This document shows, piece by piece, positions 45,768 to 54,221 of a DNA stretch of 64,000 nucleotides. Within the stretch, counting starts at the first letter, position 1, and every line of letters starts with the position of its first letter. Source of the DNA: an uncultured bacterium (GTDB lineage Bacteria; Bacillota; Clostridia; Lachnospirales; Lachnospiraceae). The notes beneath the pieces are model-generated. The model made no database searches and had not been told where the DNA came from. It saw only the letters and a list, made by a program, of their open reading frames with translations. The translations under genes were made by a program, and so were the position numbers. The DNA is taken from NCBI GenBank assembly GCA_947651225.1, contig CANSYK010000005.1, forward strand, positions 31,638-95,637, in the 5' to 3' direction.

Positions 45768-46001
45768 ACAAAAACATCCTCCTTAATTGTAATTTATAAA
45801 AAGACATCTCTTTTGCAAATCAAAAAATATCTTATTCTGCAAATATTTTATGCATACCTGATAAATTTTGATACTAATGTATGCCTTTTCCAAATTTTCA
45901 GGAAGCTTTCGCTCATTAGATTTCTATACGAAACCACAAACCACTGTCAAAATTCCGCAAAAAAAGCAGAAAAGCAATCGAATCAGGTGATACAATCAAT
46001 A

Positions 46002-46136
46002 TATAGTAAACGAAAAAAACGCTTGCGTTTTGCTTCGTTTACAGCGCCGGATACACGCTGCAAAACAGCATAACTTCCTATGTGTATCCGTGCGCATCCA
46101 TTATAGTTAACGCATGTATTTTATGCGTTTACTATA
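46002..46136. repeat. 135-bp element with three nested hairpins
   Basis: Outer ends TATAGTAAACG and CGTTTACTATA are inverted repeats. Inside are three separate stems: GTAAACGAA/TTCGTTTAC (46006-46042, with an inner AAAACG/CGTTTT), CGGATACAC/GTGTATCCG (46048-46090) and TTATAGTTAACGCAT paired with its near complement (46101-46137). It lies between the first collagen gene and the glycosyltransferase stop. It may be a mobile miniature element, a terminator cluster or a structured RNA. Confidence 0.6.
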
Positions 46137-46144
46137 ATAAACCG

Positions 46145-47218
46145 CTAAATTTGCAAACTGTCAAAATAACACTTGTTATAAAGATATGCTTTAGAATAAG
46201 GCTTGCAGATTCCAGCCCTTTCATTGTATTCTTTTGCCTGTTGCCGGTCTCCCAATTTATCATAGCATACGCATAACTGTAAAAGAGGGATATAGTCGTA
46301 ACAATCTGGCAGGACAAACCCACCTGAATATTCATTTTTTTGTGTATTCAAGGCAGTTTTATACCAATAAATCGCATTATGGTAGTTTCCCTGCTTTAAA
46401 AAAAATTTTCCAATATCACAACACAATTCCGCTCTTGGCAAATCAAAACTCATACTGCGCAAAAGAGTCATCAAAGCAGAATCTTCCTGCTCCAGTTGAC
46501 CATAACATTCGGCACAGATAGAGCATGCCTCTATTTTATTTTCAATCCATCCTTCTGGTGAATGCAAAAACTGTTCAAATACAGAAACAGCTTCCTTATA
46601 TTGTTTGTGATAATATAGCTCTCGACCATAATAATATTGCTGTCGTGCATCCAAAGTCTTTCCGTCTGCAAGCATCTTTTGGTATATTTTGAGATTTCGG
46701 TCAGGATTCCCTGCACTCAATTTTTTATGGCTTATTGCAATATCAGAATAAATCACTTTGCCATTTGGTGGAATTACTTCATGGACCGCACCAACCCAGC
46801 GGTGTTGTGAACAGTTTCTAATCCATCGTTCCCGAAAATAGGAAAAAGATGGCATGCCCGCTTCATCAAAAGCTGTGTTATATTTCATCATTACAATATC
46901 AGTATCTGGTGACAAGGACTGCTTCAACCGCAAAAAGTTATCTTTTTCCGTCTCCTGCAAAATATCATCGGCATCCATCCACATACAATAGTCCATAGAT
47001 GCCTTGGAAAAAGAATAGTTTCTGGCGTCCGAAAAATCATCTGTCCATGGATAGGAATATACATTTGACGTATAATCAGATACTATTTCTACTGTCCGAT
47101 CCACCGAACCAGTATCTACAATAATGATTTCTTCTACAAGTCCTGCTACACTGTCGAGGCATCGTGCGATATGCATTTCCTCATTCTTGACGATCATACA
47201 AAGACTTATTGTTACCAT
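46145..47218 (-). CDS. Family 2 glycosyltransferase with TPR-like tail, in collagen cluster
   Basis: A 357-residue protein starting MVTISLCMIVKNEEMHIARC, with IIVDTGSVDRTVEIVSDY and the metal site MWMDADDIL. The C-terminal half is rich in paired helices resembling TPR repeats (GKFFLKQGNYHNAIYWYKTA). It lies between two collagen-like genes in the same direction, 24 bases after the second collagen gene, so it most likely glycosylates those proteins, as is known for BclA-type spore proteins in other Firmicutes. The sugar is unknown. GGAGA precedes the ATG. Confidence 0.88.
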   Translation of the reverse strand: MVTISLCMIVKNEEMHIARCLDSVAGLVEEIIIVDTGSVDRTVEIVSDYTSNVYSYPWTDDFSDARNYSFSKASMDYCMWMDADDILQETEKDNFLRLKQSLSPDTDIVMMKYNTAFDEAGMPSFSYFRERWIRNCSQHRWVGAVHEVIPPNGKVIYSDIAISHKKLSAGNPDRNLKIYQKMLADGKTLDARQQYYYGRELYYHKQYKEAVSVFEQFLHSPEGWIENKIEACSICAECYGQLEQEDSALMTLLRSMSFDLPRAELCCDIGKFFLKQGNYHNAIYWYKTALNTQKNEYSGGFVLPDCYDYIPLLQLCVCYDKLGDRQQAKEYNERAGICKPYSKAYLYNKCYFDSLQI

Positions 47219-47242
47219 ATTAATTTCTCCATCTTCTTTGTT

Positions 47243-48247
47243 TTATTGTCTACAGAGCTTTTCTATGCTCAGATTCATATTAATTTTAGATGCGCTTATT
47301 GAAGAACACCATGCAAAGAACAAAGTGGAAGCATTGAAAATTTCAACAATAAAATATCTTGATATTTCAAGCGTTTCTCTCCTCCTTCGTGATTCTGCAT
47401 ATCGCATATATGCATCCTGCACACAGTCATTAAATACAGGTGTAACTTTTATAAATCCACATTTTTCCATATCTACAGATACATAATAATAGATAGCATA
47501 ATAACCAGGAGTTAACATAACAGAACAGTTATTACAAAGAGAAATATTTTCCGTTACATCTGGTATATCTATTTTAAGTGGAATATTGGCATTTCTCGGC
47601 ATAATAATCCTCTGCCCTGAAAATGATGCAAATACACTGTTTTGTGTACAACCAGGAGGTCCTGCGGGACCCTGGGCACCTTGTTCTCCTCTTGGCCCCA
47701 TTGGACCGGTGGCGCCTTGTGGCCCTTGGGGTCCAGTGACTCCCTGCGGGCCTGGTTCTCCACGCACTCCAGGACAGCCAGGAGGTCCTGGTTCTCCCCT
47801 TGGTCCCATCGGACCCGGTTCTCCCAGACAACAATTCGGCTTCGGTTTCCTGCATCCTTCTGGACAACAATGCGGCTCTGGTTTCCTGCATTCTTCCGGA
47901 CAGCCATGCGGCCCTGGTTCCTTGCATTCTTCTGGACAGCCATGCGGCTCTGGTTCCTTACATTCTTCTGGACAGCCATGTGGCCCTGGTTCCCTGCATT
48001 CTTCTGGACAGCCATGTGCTTCTGGTTCCATTAGGCCAGATTCACAAAAACAGGAAGAACCAGTTTTCTTTGGTTCTAAGGCACTTACGCCCTGGGAATC
48101 ATCCAATACAGTATGCTCTGTGCCAGCCTCCAAATTGGAAGAGGGCTGGGAAGCGTTTGGGCAATTGTTTCTGTTGGGAATTCTTCCCATCCCAAACAGA
48201 TTTAGATTTGGCAGATTAAACATCCAGTTATTATTACAGTTATTCAA
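47243..48247 (-). CDS. Collagen-like protein with Cys-rich 12-residue repeats
   Basis: A 334-residue protein starting at TTG 48247 (GAGGTGG upstream). An Asn-rich head is followed by six tandem copies of a 12-residue unit with consensus [12 protein letters not shown] (about residues 74-143), then about 19 Gly-X-Y triplets, then a compact C-terminal domain of about 130 residues with [15 protein letters not shown] and [11 protein letters not shown] that looks like a C1q/TNF-type jelly roll. The Cys pairs in each unit suggest disulfide cross-linking. With the adjacent glycosyltransferase and the first collagen gene it forms a probable spore-surface cluster. Confidence 0.85.
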   Translation of the reverse strand: MNNCNNNWMFNLPNLNLFGMGRIPNRNNCPNASQPSSNLEAGTEHTVLDDSQGVSALEPKKTGSSCFCESGLMEPEAHGCPEECREPGPHGCPEECKEPEPHGCPEECKEPGPHGCPEECRKPEPHCCPEGCRKPKPNCCLGEPGPMGPRGEPGPPGCPGVRGEPGPQGVTGPQGPQGATGPMGPRGEQGAQGPAGPPGCTQNSVFASFSGQRIIMPRNANIPLKIDIPDVTENISLCNNCSVMLTPGYYAIYYYVSVDMEKCGFIKVTPVFNDCVQDAYMRYAESRRRRETLEISRYFIVEIFNASTLFFAWCSSISASKINMNLSIEKLCRQ

Positions 48248-48293
48248 TTAAAACCACCTCATTGATATTTGATATTAAGAAACTGCCAATCAT

Positions 48294-48377
48294 TAGGAAC
48301 TGTAAATAAATTAAATAATCAAGTTGCCAAGAATGCTTTTTCGCAGGTTGGTTAAATTAATCATTTACAGTTCCTTA
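48294..48377. repeat. GGAACT palindrome with internal TTTTTCGCAGG core
   Basis: Ends TAGGAACTGTAAATAAATTA and AATCATTTACAGTTCCTTA; the centre includes AAGAATGCTTTTTCGCAGG, resembling the centre of the 40055 element. It lies between the second collagen gene and the IS630 copy. Confidence 0.7.
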
Positions 48378-48492
48378 ACTTGTTCCGTAAATTTATTGAC
48401 AGCTTCTATTTGATGATACATTCCTATCATAATAGATTATATGCACGAAATCTGAATTCGTTTTTTTCTGTGTAATTCTTTATTTTAAATAC

Positions 48493-49881
48493 TAGTATAA
48501 TCCAATTTAATTAGTTTTCTGTTTTAAGGATATTTTTCTGTTTACGACTTTTCCTTGTTTTGGGTTTGGGCGCACGCTTATCCTGATCTTCAACACGAAC
48601 CGCCTTATGATCGACAACTTCATATACAATTTGGCTTACATCTTCCTTTTCAAGGTCTATATCATCCAAACTGTATGACCAGTGATAAGGTATTGGCACT
48701 TCATTAATTTCTTCAAAATATGTGTATATCCTGCTTTCCAGCTCATTCTTGTCAGTAACCCGAATTCCATTTAACATCTGTTTTGTCATTTTGCTGAAAA
48801 ATCCTTCTACCATGTTCAGCCATGAACCATGTGTTGGCGTAAACACAAACTCAAACCTCCCCGGAACTGTGTTCAGATATTTCTGGGTCTCCTGCGAGGT
48901 ATGGGCAGAATGATTGTCAAGGATGAGCCTGATTTTGTCCTCGGCCGGGTACTTTTCATCAAGCATCTTTAGAAAACGGACAAAATCAGAACTTTTATGG
49001 GTTGGACTGACAAGCGGTATCGCTTCCCCGGTAAGCAGGTCAATTGCCGCCAGCAGGGAAAGCGTGCCAAAACGGACATATTCATAGTCTCTCCAGACAG
49101 GGCTGGCTTTTTCTGTATCTGGAATTGGCAGGCGGTCTTCCACCGTATTGCCAACTGCCTGTATGCCCGGCTTTTCATCGTAGGACAGAGTATGGACAGG
49201 AGTCCCTTCAAACGGCTTCAGGTTCCCGTCCTCATCGAACTGCAGGGATATTTGTTTGTAAATGACAAGCACATCATGCATTTTGGAATCAAAATCAGGA
49301 TCCCGTTTTTCGCAGTAATATGTTACTTTAAATGGACGGATTTTGGCTTTCTCCAGGATTTTGCGCAGGGTAAACTCAGAGACCGCCGCCATACGTGGAT
49401 GCCCCTCCTCTTCTGCAATTGAGTTAATGAAACGGGTAAAACTGGCAGGGTACCACAGTTCAGCAGAATAACCATAATCTTTCGGTTTTTGGCAGGCCTT
49501 GTTAATAACCCAGGTAATGTCAGCATCCGTTATCTCTGCCTTGCGGCCGCGCCCGCTACTGTCATTCAGAGCATTTTCAATTCCTCCTTCCTTATACTTG
49601 TCAATACACAGCCGTACAGTCGGGACGGTAATATCCAATTTGTCAGCAATATATTCATTTGAATTATTATCAGCTTTCAGAAGGAGGATTTTCGCCCTGA
49701 TAAATATTCTTGCCTCAACAGTACTTTGACGCAGGATGCCTTCCAGGGTTGCTTTATCAGTTTCTGAAATATTTATGGTTTTTACTAAGTTTGGCATAGC
49801 ATATATCCTTCCAATAATTTATATATAGAATTAATTATACTACACTTTCAAACATAAAGGTAATTAAATTGGATTATACTA
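48493..49881 (-). mobile_element. IS630-family insertion sequence
   Basis: The left end TAGTATAATCCAATTTAATT (48493) and the right end (49861-49881) are exact inverted repeats of 21 bp. The outermost TA on each side is most likely the duplicated TA target, leaving 19-bp ends. The transposase stop codon lies inside the left repeat. The element truncates the parB-like gene on its right side. Confidence 0.92.
48511..49797 (-). CDS. IS630-family DDE transposase
   Basis: A 428-residue transposase. The N-terminal helix-turn-helix region (NEYIADKLDITVPTVRLCID) is followed by a second HTH and a DDE domain with the acidic residues in LSYDEKPG, LILDNHSAHT and SWLNMVEGFFSKMTK. The C-terminus is basic and Lys-rich. 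It moves the surrounding element into TA sites. It reads as a single intact frame, not the two-frame form seen in some IS630 members, so this copy may be active. Confidence 0.95.
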   Translation of the reverse strand: MPNLVKTINISETDKATLEGILRQSTVEARIFIRAKILLLKADNNSNEYIADKLDITVPTVRLCIDKYKEGGIENALNDSSGRGRKAEITDADITWVINKACQKPKDYGYSAELWYPASFTRFINSIAEEEGHPRMAAVSEFTLRKILEKAKIRPFKVTYYCEKRDPDFDSKMHDVLVIYKQISLQFDEDGNLKPFEGTPVHTLSYDEKPGIQAVGNTVEDRLPIPDTEKASPVWRDYEYVRFGTLSLLAAIDLLTGEAIPLVSPTHKSSDFVRFLKMLDEKYPAEDKIRLILDNHSAHTSQETQKYLNTVPGRFEFVFTPTHGSWLNMVEGFFSKMTKQMLNGIRVTDKNELESRIYTYFEEINEVPIPYHWSYSLDDIDLEKEDVSQIVYEVVDHKAVRVEDQDKRAPKPKTRKSRKQKNILKTEN

Positions 49882-50548
49882 ATATTTTAGGTATCAGATA
49901 AGTCAGTCGGATATATCTGTTAATCTGCCGCTGGCTCTCCCCAACCTGTCTTGCCAGTTCCTTATTAGAATCCACTTTACTTGATTTACCTGTATTTCGC
50001 AGCCCCCATTCACCACTTCCAGATATAAAAGTTTCCAATTCCGCAAATTCTGCTGTTGGGTTTTCCGACTTTTTGCCAACTTGGCAGGAAGTTAAATCTG
50101 TCCGTTTCCCCTGTTGTTCCATTGCCTCTTGCCTCATCCGGTAAGCAAATGCCTTTTCACTTGGCTTGATATGCTCCCTTTGCAGATTACTATCCACCAT
50201 TGCGATTACTGCCTGATTATCATCCAAGTCCACAACCATAACAGGAACTTTATTCACCCCTGCCCATTTACTGGCTGCCTTTCTCCTGTGTCCGGCTATC
50301 AGTTCATATCCTTCTCCTACAGGATTAGGCCTTGCAAGCAACGGCACCAGAACACCCTCTTTTTCAATACTCTGCATCAGTTCAAATAATTCTATATTCA
50401 TTTCCACCTTAAACGGATGATTTTTGAAATCCACTAACTGATTCAGAGACAAATACTGGATTTTCCCCTCAAAAGTGTTCCTCTCACTTCCAACACCCTT
50501 GTTCTGAACGATTGAAGACTTATTCTGTTTTTTCTCTGCCATTTCCAT
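49874..50548 (-). pseudogene. ParB-like protein, C-terminus cut off by IS630
   Basis: About 224 codons remain. The N-terminal ParB/Srx domain is intact: IQYLSLNQLVDFKNHPFKVE, the GHRRKAA motif, and MVDSNLQREHIKPSEKAFAY, followed by the helix-turn-helix VGESQRQINRYIRLTYLIP. The frame then ends inside the insertion sequence (LIPKILV). The missing tail is not found on the other side of the IS. Genes of this type are typical of Tn1549-like conjugative elements. ATG 50548 has AAGAGG upstream. Confidence 0.8.
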
Positions 50549-50568
50549 CACCACCTCTTAATCCAATA

Positions 50569-50629
50569 TAAAAAGACCGTCCATCCTCAAAACAAGTTTC
50601 TAAAAAGAAACTCTGAAAATGAACGGTCT
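50569..50629 (-). terminator. Terminator between recombinase region and parB-like gene
   Basis: AGACCGT and ACGGTCT (50574-50580, 50623-50629) enclose an inner GTTTCT/AGAAAC stem. On the minus strand the outer stem is followed by TTTTTAT. Confidence 0.65.
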
Positions 50630-50681
50630 CCCATACTTTTTTATTCACTTGAATAACACAGTTTTTGATGAATTATTAACT

Positions 50682-50846
50682 CTACTCCGATGTGTTCCGT
50701 GATACCATATCCAGAACCACGGAGACATTTACGCCGTCAGAAATCGCTTTTTTATACGTTTTTCTATCACTCTGGTCAAACCTGAAAAACCTATCAAAGT
50801 TCCTAAATTCAAGGATTTTCACGAATCTCTCCGATGTAGTAGACAT
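50682..50846 (-). CDS. Small ORF after the recombinase, 54 residues
   Basis: The frame starts MSTTSERFVKILEFRNFDRF and has GAGGGGG just before the ATG (spacing very short). The product is charged, with no membrane segment or recognised domain. It overlaps the next small frame and lies at the element end near the recombinase, a usual place for small accessory genes. The coding call is uncertain. Confidence 0.35.
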   Translation of the reverse strand: MSTTSERFVKILEFRNFDRFFRFDQSDRKTYKKAISDGVNVSVVLDMVSRNTSE

Positions 50847-50944
50847 ACCCCCTCAACGGTATTACCCCTTTCCCACAAAACTTTCCGTACTTCCTTGCCG
50901 TCAATATAAATCGGAAAGTTAAACTCTATCGACTTCAACGGCAT
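50819..50944 (-). CDS. Small ORF overlapping the recombinase stop, 41 residues
   Basis: The frame starts inside the last codons of the recombinase and reads MPLKSIEFNFPIYIDGKEVR, then stops at 50819. It has a plausible folded-protein composition but no recognised family. It may be the front part of a gene continued in another frame by the 54-residue ORF; a frameshift cannot be excluded. Confidence 0.3.
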   Translation of the reverse strand: MPLKSIEFNFPIYIDGKEVRKVLWERGNTVEGVCLLHRRDS

Positions 50945-52494
50945 TTTCGATTCTCCATTCGATATATCTGAATTTCTTTAATAAGGTATGTGATAAGGTT
51001 TTTCTTCTCCTCATCACTCATTATAGCATATAACTTTCCAAAGTTCTGCATGATTTTGTAAACATTGTCAAGCGTGATGGCTTCCATCTCAATGGAGCTT
51101 TTTCTTAATTTGGCATCTTCAATGCGTTCCTCCAACTCCACCATCGTATCGTACAAAGCGTCAAGCCTTAATGTCATATCGTGGATTTTTCTTTCACGAA
51201 ATCGAGCATCGACAGGAAGATTGTCAATCTCATTTTCCAGACGTGCTTTATTCAAATCCACCTCTTTCAGCTTATTTTCATAATTGGCAAGTTCTTTATC
51301 TACAACACTTGTATCTGTCTGCACTCCAATCCGCTTTTCAATCTCTTTTGCAAAATAGGCATCGCTTACAAACTCTCTTACCGCTTCTACTACAAGCGGC
51401 TCAATGTCTATTTTCCTTAAAGATGCCTTGTAGTCACAATGACGCCCCCGCTCCTGCTTATTTCTTCCGCATATATAATAGTAGACTTCCTTATATGTGC
51501 CGTCTTTATTTGTCCATGCGTGTTTATTTGTATACATTGAACTGCCGCAAAGGGGACATTTCAATACGCCTGTCAGAAGATGCAACCTTTCTTTGCCAAT
51601 TCTCGACGGCTGCTTGATTCCTGTTGCTAAACGCTTCGCATGGACTTTCTGCCAGAGTTCCTCACTGACAATCCCCTCATGCTGCCCGTCCTCTAAGATA
51701 TAATCATCTGTATGGACTTGTTTGTATTCATTCTTCGTTCCTTTCACTTTCTCCCGTGTTCTTCTGCCATATGCAATTTTTCCGCAGTAAACAGGATTGT
51801 CTAATATCTGCCGTATTAAATGGCTGCTCCATGTTTCTAACTTTCCATTCTGGCGGGGTATCTTCTTTATCCCTTGCAGATTAAGATATTTTGCAACTCC
51901 CCCAAGCCCTATATCTGAATTTCCAAACTTATCAAATATAATTCGGATTGCTTCGGCTTCTTTTTCCTCTATTAAAAGATGGTTGTCTTTCAGATAATAC
52001 CCATATGGGGCAAAACCGCCGTTCCAACCGCCTTGCCTTGCTTTTTCCCTTCGTCCGTTCATAGTCTGCTCAATGATATTTTCCCGCTCAATCTCGGCAA
52101 CCGCCGACAGGACAGATATGAGCAGCTTTCCGCTTGTCTGGGATGAGTCAATCCCCTCTTCAATGCAGATAAGGTTTATCCCATAAGACTGGACAAACTC
52201 CAATGAATTTAGAATATCTGCCGCATTTCTCCCAAAACGTGAAAGTTTATAGACAAGGATATACTCTATTTCCAATCCGTTTTTTATGTCGGACAGCATT
52301 TTCTTAAATGCGGGTCGCCCCTCGATTGACTTCCCTGATTTTCCTGCATCTTCGTAGATGCCGACAACCTCCATTTCCTCACGGTCTGCAAACCGTTTCA
52401 AACTATTTTTCTGCCCCTCAAGGCTGTATCCGTCAACCTGCATCTCGGTACTTACTCTTGGATACAGAACACATTTCTTTCCTTCCCTGTTCAT
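50935..52494 (-). CDS. Large serine recombinase of an integrative element
   Basis: A 519-residue serine integrase. The resolvase domain has YPRVSTEMQ with the nucleophile Ser15, then YKLSRFGRNAADILN and SAVAEIERENIIEQT. The Recombinase domain (GFAPYGYYLKDNHLLIEEKE) is followed by a zinc ribbon (CPLCGSSMY, ICGRNKQERGRHCDY) and a coiled-coil C-terminus. It would integrate and excise the conjugative element that continues to the right edge. The small 49-residue ORF lies immediately upstream. Confidence 0.93.
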   Translation of the reverse strand: MNREGKKCVLYPRVSTEMQVDGYSLEGQKNSLKRFADREEMEVVGIYEDAGKSGKSIEGRPAFKKMLSDIKNGLEIEYILVYKLSRFGRNAADILNSLEFVQSYGINLICIEEGIDSSQTSGKLLISVLSAVAEIERENIIEQTMNGRREKARQGGWNGGFAPYGYYLKDNHLLIEEKEAEAIRIIFDKFGNSDIGLGGVAKYLNLQGIKKIPRQNGKLETWSSHLIRQILDNPVYCGKIAYGRRTREKVKGTKNEYKQVHTDDYILEDGQHEGIVSEELWQKVHAKRLATGIKQPSRIGKERLHLLTGVLKCPLCGSSMYTNKHAWTNKDGTYKEVYYYICGRNKQERGRHCDYKASLRKIDIEPLVVEAVREFVSDAYFAKEIEKRIGVQTDTSVVDKELANYENKLKEVDLNKARLENEIDNLPVDARFRERKIHDMTLRLDALYDTMVELEERIEDAKLRKSSIEMEAITLDNVYKIMQNFGKLYAIMSDEEKKNLITYLIKEIQIYRMENRKCR

Positions 52495-52534
52495 TCTAAC
52501 ACCTCCGATAATTTTGGAAAATGCGGTATGTAAA

Positions 52535-52554
52535 GTTGCGTAAGACTACGCAAC
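52535..52554. promoter_or_regulatory. Palindrome before the recombinase gene
   Basis: GTTGCGTA and TACGCAAC flank AGAC. It overlaps the stop of the 49-residue ORF and lies 41 bases before the recombinase start; it could be an operator or an attenuating hairpin. Confidence 0.45.
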
Positions 52555-52695
52555 ACAATCCAGTTCCTGCAAAACAAATCTTCCGTATTTTTCAACTGCC
52601 TGCACCATAGCTTTTATAAAGACATCAAAGTTTTCTGCTTCGTTGGCTTCATTCTTTTGTTGTTCCGCATTATGAAATTCTTTGACATTTTCCAT
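52546..52695 (-). CDS. Small ORF upstream of the recombinase, 49 residues
   Basis: Starts at ATG 52695 with GGAGGTAGACAG upstream; reads MENVKEFHNAEQQKNEANEA and ends QELDCVA. It is acidic and helical, with no named family. Its good ribosome site and position before the recombinase support a real gene of the mobile element. Confidence 0.5.
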   Translation of the reverse strand: MENVKEFHNAEQQKNEANEAENFDVFIKAMVQAVEKYGRFVLQELDCVA

Positions 52696-52786
52696 CTGTC
52701 TACCTCCGCAAAGCTTAACGGCTGTATGCCATAAATTATATGGATACAGCCGTTATTTGACTAATGTGCAAATCCTCCCATTTCCA

Positions 52787-53164
52787 CTAATTCGCACAAT
52801 TATTTTCCGAACCATTTTTAAGTGAAATGCTAATGGCAAGAGCCTTATCAACCCTTGCCATCGTTTCAGTCGGCATCATTCCCATATACTGTTTCAGCCT
52901 TTTCTTATCTACTGTACGGATTTGCTCAAGCAGTACAACGGAATCCTTATCAAGCCCCTCAAAATCATTTACTGCGGTATGCGTCGGCAGTTTGGATTTT
53001 GTCTGCACCCTGCTCGTAATGGCTGCGATAATGACTGTCGGGCTGTGCCTGTTGCCCATATTGTTAGAAATGATAAGTACGGGTCGTGTGCCGCCCTGCT
53101 CCGAACCGACAACGGGATTAAGCTCTGCGTAGTAGATGTCGCCACGCCTGATTGTTTTTTCCAT
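52787..53164 (-). CDS. MazF/PemK-family toxin
   Basis: A 125-residue MazF-type endoribonuclease: [40 protein letters not shown] and [12 protein letters not shown]. MazF toxins cut mRNA at short sequences. No antitoxin reading frame of the usual 70-90 residues is seen directly upstream; the preceding 550 bases appear non-coding. It may be neutralised by a chromosomal antitoxin or act as an element regulator. Start ATG 53164 with GGAGG at a long spacing of 11 bases. Confidence 0.88.
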   Translation of the reverse strand: MEKTIRRGDIYYAELNPVVGSEQGGTRPVLIISNNMGNRHSPTVIIAAITSRVQTKSKLPTHTAVNDFEGLDKDSVVLLEQIRTVDKKRLKQYMGMMPTETMARVDKALAISISLKNGSENNCAN

Positions 53165-53750
53165 ATTTTTTATAACCTCCATCTGGATTTAGGCAGGAAT
53201 ACCCTGCCTATGTAACAGCCAAATGCAAGGGAGTATTTAAGGTCGGGAGAGCATAAAACAAGCCCTGTTCCAATAGACCGCCCTGCATCTGGCTTTATGA
53301 TAAAAGGCATTTTCTATTTGTCCCCGACACCCCGAAAATGCTGATGCGTTACAACGCAAGGGAAGTCACCAAACGGTCAGCAGCGAACTGACGCCACGGG
53401 AGTTGCACCCCAACTGTCGGTCTGACAGAGCCGCCCCCATTGCCTGCGGCGGATTGGTTACCGCTCGGACTGTGGCTGGACGGGAGTATCATTGTCCTCT
53501 TTGTGGGTCATGGCGGAATCGGGAGCTGCCCGATATTTTCAGTCGGTATTTTTCGCTTACCGCCTTTCGGCGGGTCATGGCGTACCGCTGCACACGCTTA
53601 TGCTTATTACAGCCACAAAGAGAATGTATTTGGTGAATGGGTATTCGGTTTTCAAAGAGCCGTCCCGTTTTTGCCATAACGGAAAACAGGTGAAAGGGTT
53701 TTTAAGCCCCTTCACCTGTTTGCTCACTCAACTGCCACAACACAAGGCAA
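53165..53750. other. GC-richer non-coding stretch of the conjugative element
   Basis: Nearly 590 bases without a convincing gene. Several short frames exist on both strands, all without a good ribosome site. It has small hairpins such as CCGCC/GGCGG at 53560-53573 and direct low-order repeats. Candidates are an origin of transfer, a regulatory RNA or degraded genes. Confidence 0.4.
53684..53721 (-). terminator. Hairpin after the sigma-like regulator gene
   Basis: AAACAGGTGAAAGGG pairs with CCCTTCACCTGTTT (one mismatch side) about 30 bases after the regulator stop on the minus strand. TTTT follows weakly. Confidence 0.6.
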
Positions 53751-54221
53751 TTATTTCATAAATTTTTTTATCGCCTTTAATGCCGCTTTTATAGAACACT
53801 GGACAGCTTGATATTTGCAGCCCTCCAGCTTTGCAATCTGTTCATAGGTCAGCTCCCCGAAGAAGTACAGCTTCAGCCTGCGCCGCTGCACTTCTGGAAG
53901 TTCGGAAACCGCCCTATGTAGCTGCTCGTATTCAATGCTCTCTGAAACAATATCCTCAATCCGTTCTGCCTTATAAAAAGCTCTGTCATTCAGCGTTTCA
54001 TCGGTCAGCTCGGAGTGTTCAATGTGCCTGCTCACCCTGTTCAGATGGGATATGTCCTCAAGCTCAAATCTGTCAAACGTCTGGTACAGCATTTCGTCAA
54101 TCTCAATATTCTGCTGCTTTCCACGCCCGTCCTTAAAAGAGAGGTAATAATGCCCCTCGGTTATCGTCAAAGTGTACGGGTTATACTTGTCCTTTTTTCG
54201 GTTTGGATGCTTTTCAAGCAT
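53751..54221 (-). CDS. Sigma-70-like regulator of the conjugative element
   Basis: A 156-residue protein. The C-terminal half has region 4 features: LHRAVSELPEVQRRRLKLYF and the helix-turn-helix LTYEQIAKLEGCKYQAVQCS. The N-terminal half (YNPYTLTITEGHYYLSFKDG) is typical of the short sigma-like proteins carried by Tn916-type elements. It may control transfer genes. GGAGG lies 8 bases before ATG 54221. Confidence 0.75.
   Translation of the reverse strand: MLEKHPNRKKDKYNPYTLTITEGHYYLSFKDGRGKQQNIEIDEMLYQTFDRFELEDISHLNRVSRHIEHSELTDETLNDRAFYKAERIEDIVSESIEYEQLHRAVSELPEVQRRRLKLYFFGELTYEQIAKLEGCKYQAVQCSIKAALKAIKKFMK

Noticed and set aside
45876..45883. A sigma-E-like -10 box (CATACATT on the minus strand) before the first collagen gene
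   Set aside because: No matching -35 at the right distance; one short match is expected by chance.
47586..48251. Plus-strand frame of about 220 codons opposite the second collagen-like gene
   Set aside because: It mirrors the Cys/Pro repeats of the real gene and lacks a start signal; the minus-strand gene has a good ribosome site and recognisable domains.
53489..53677. 62-codon minus-strand frame starting MAKTGRLFENRIPIHQ
   Set aside because: No ribosome site and no recognised family; the overlapping plus-strand frames are equally open. Left as part of the unexplained element region.
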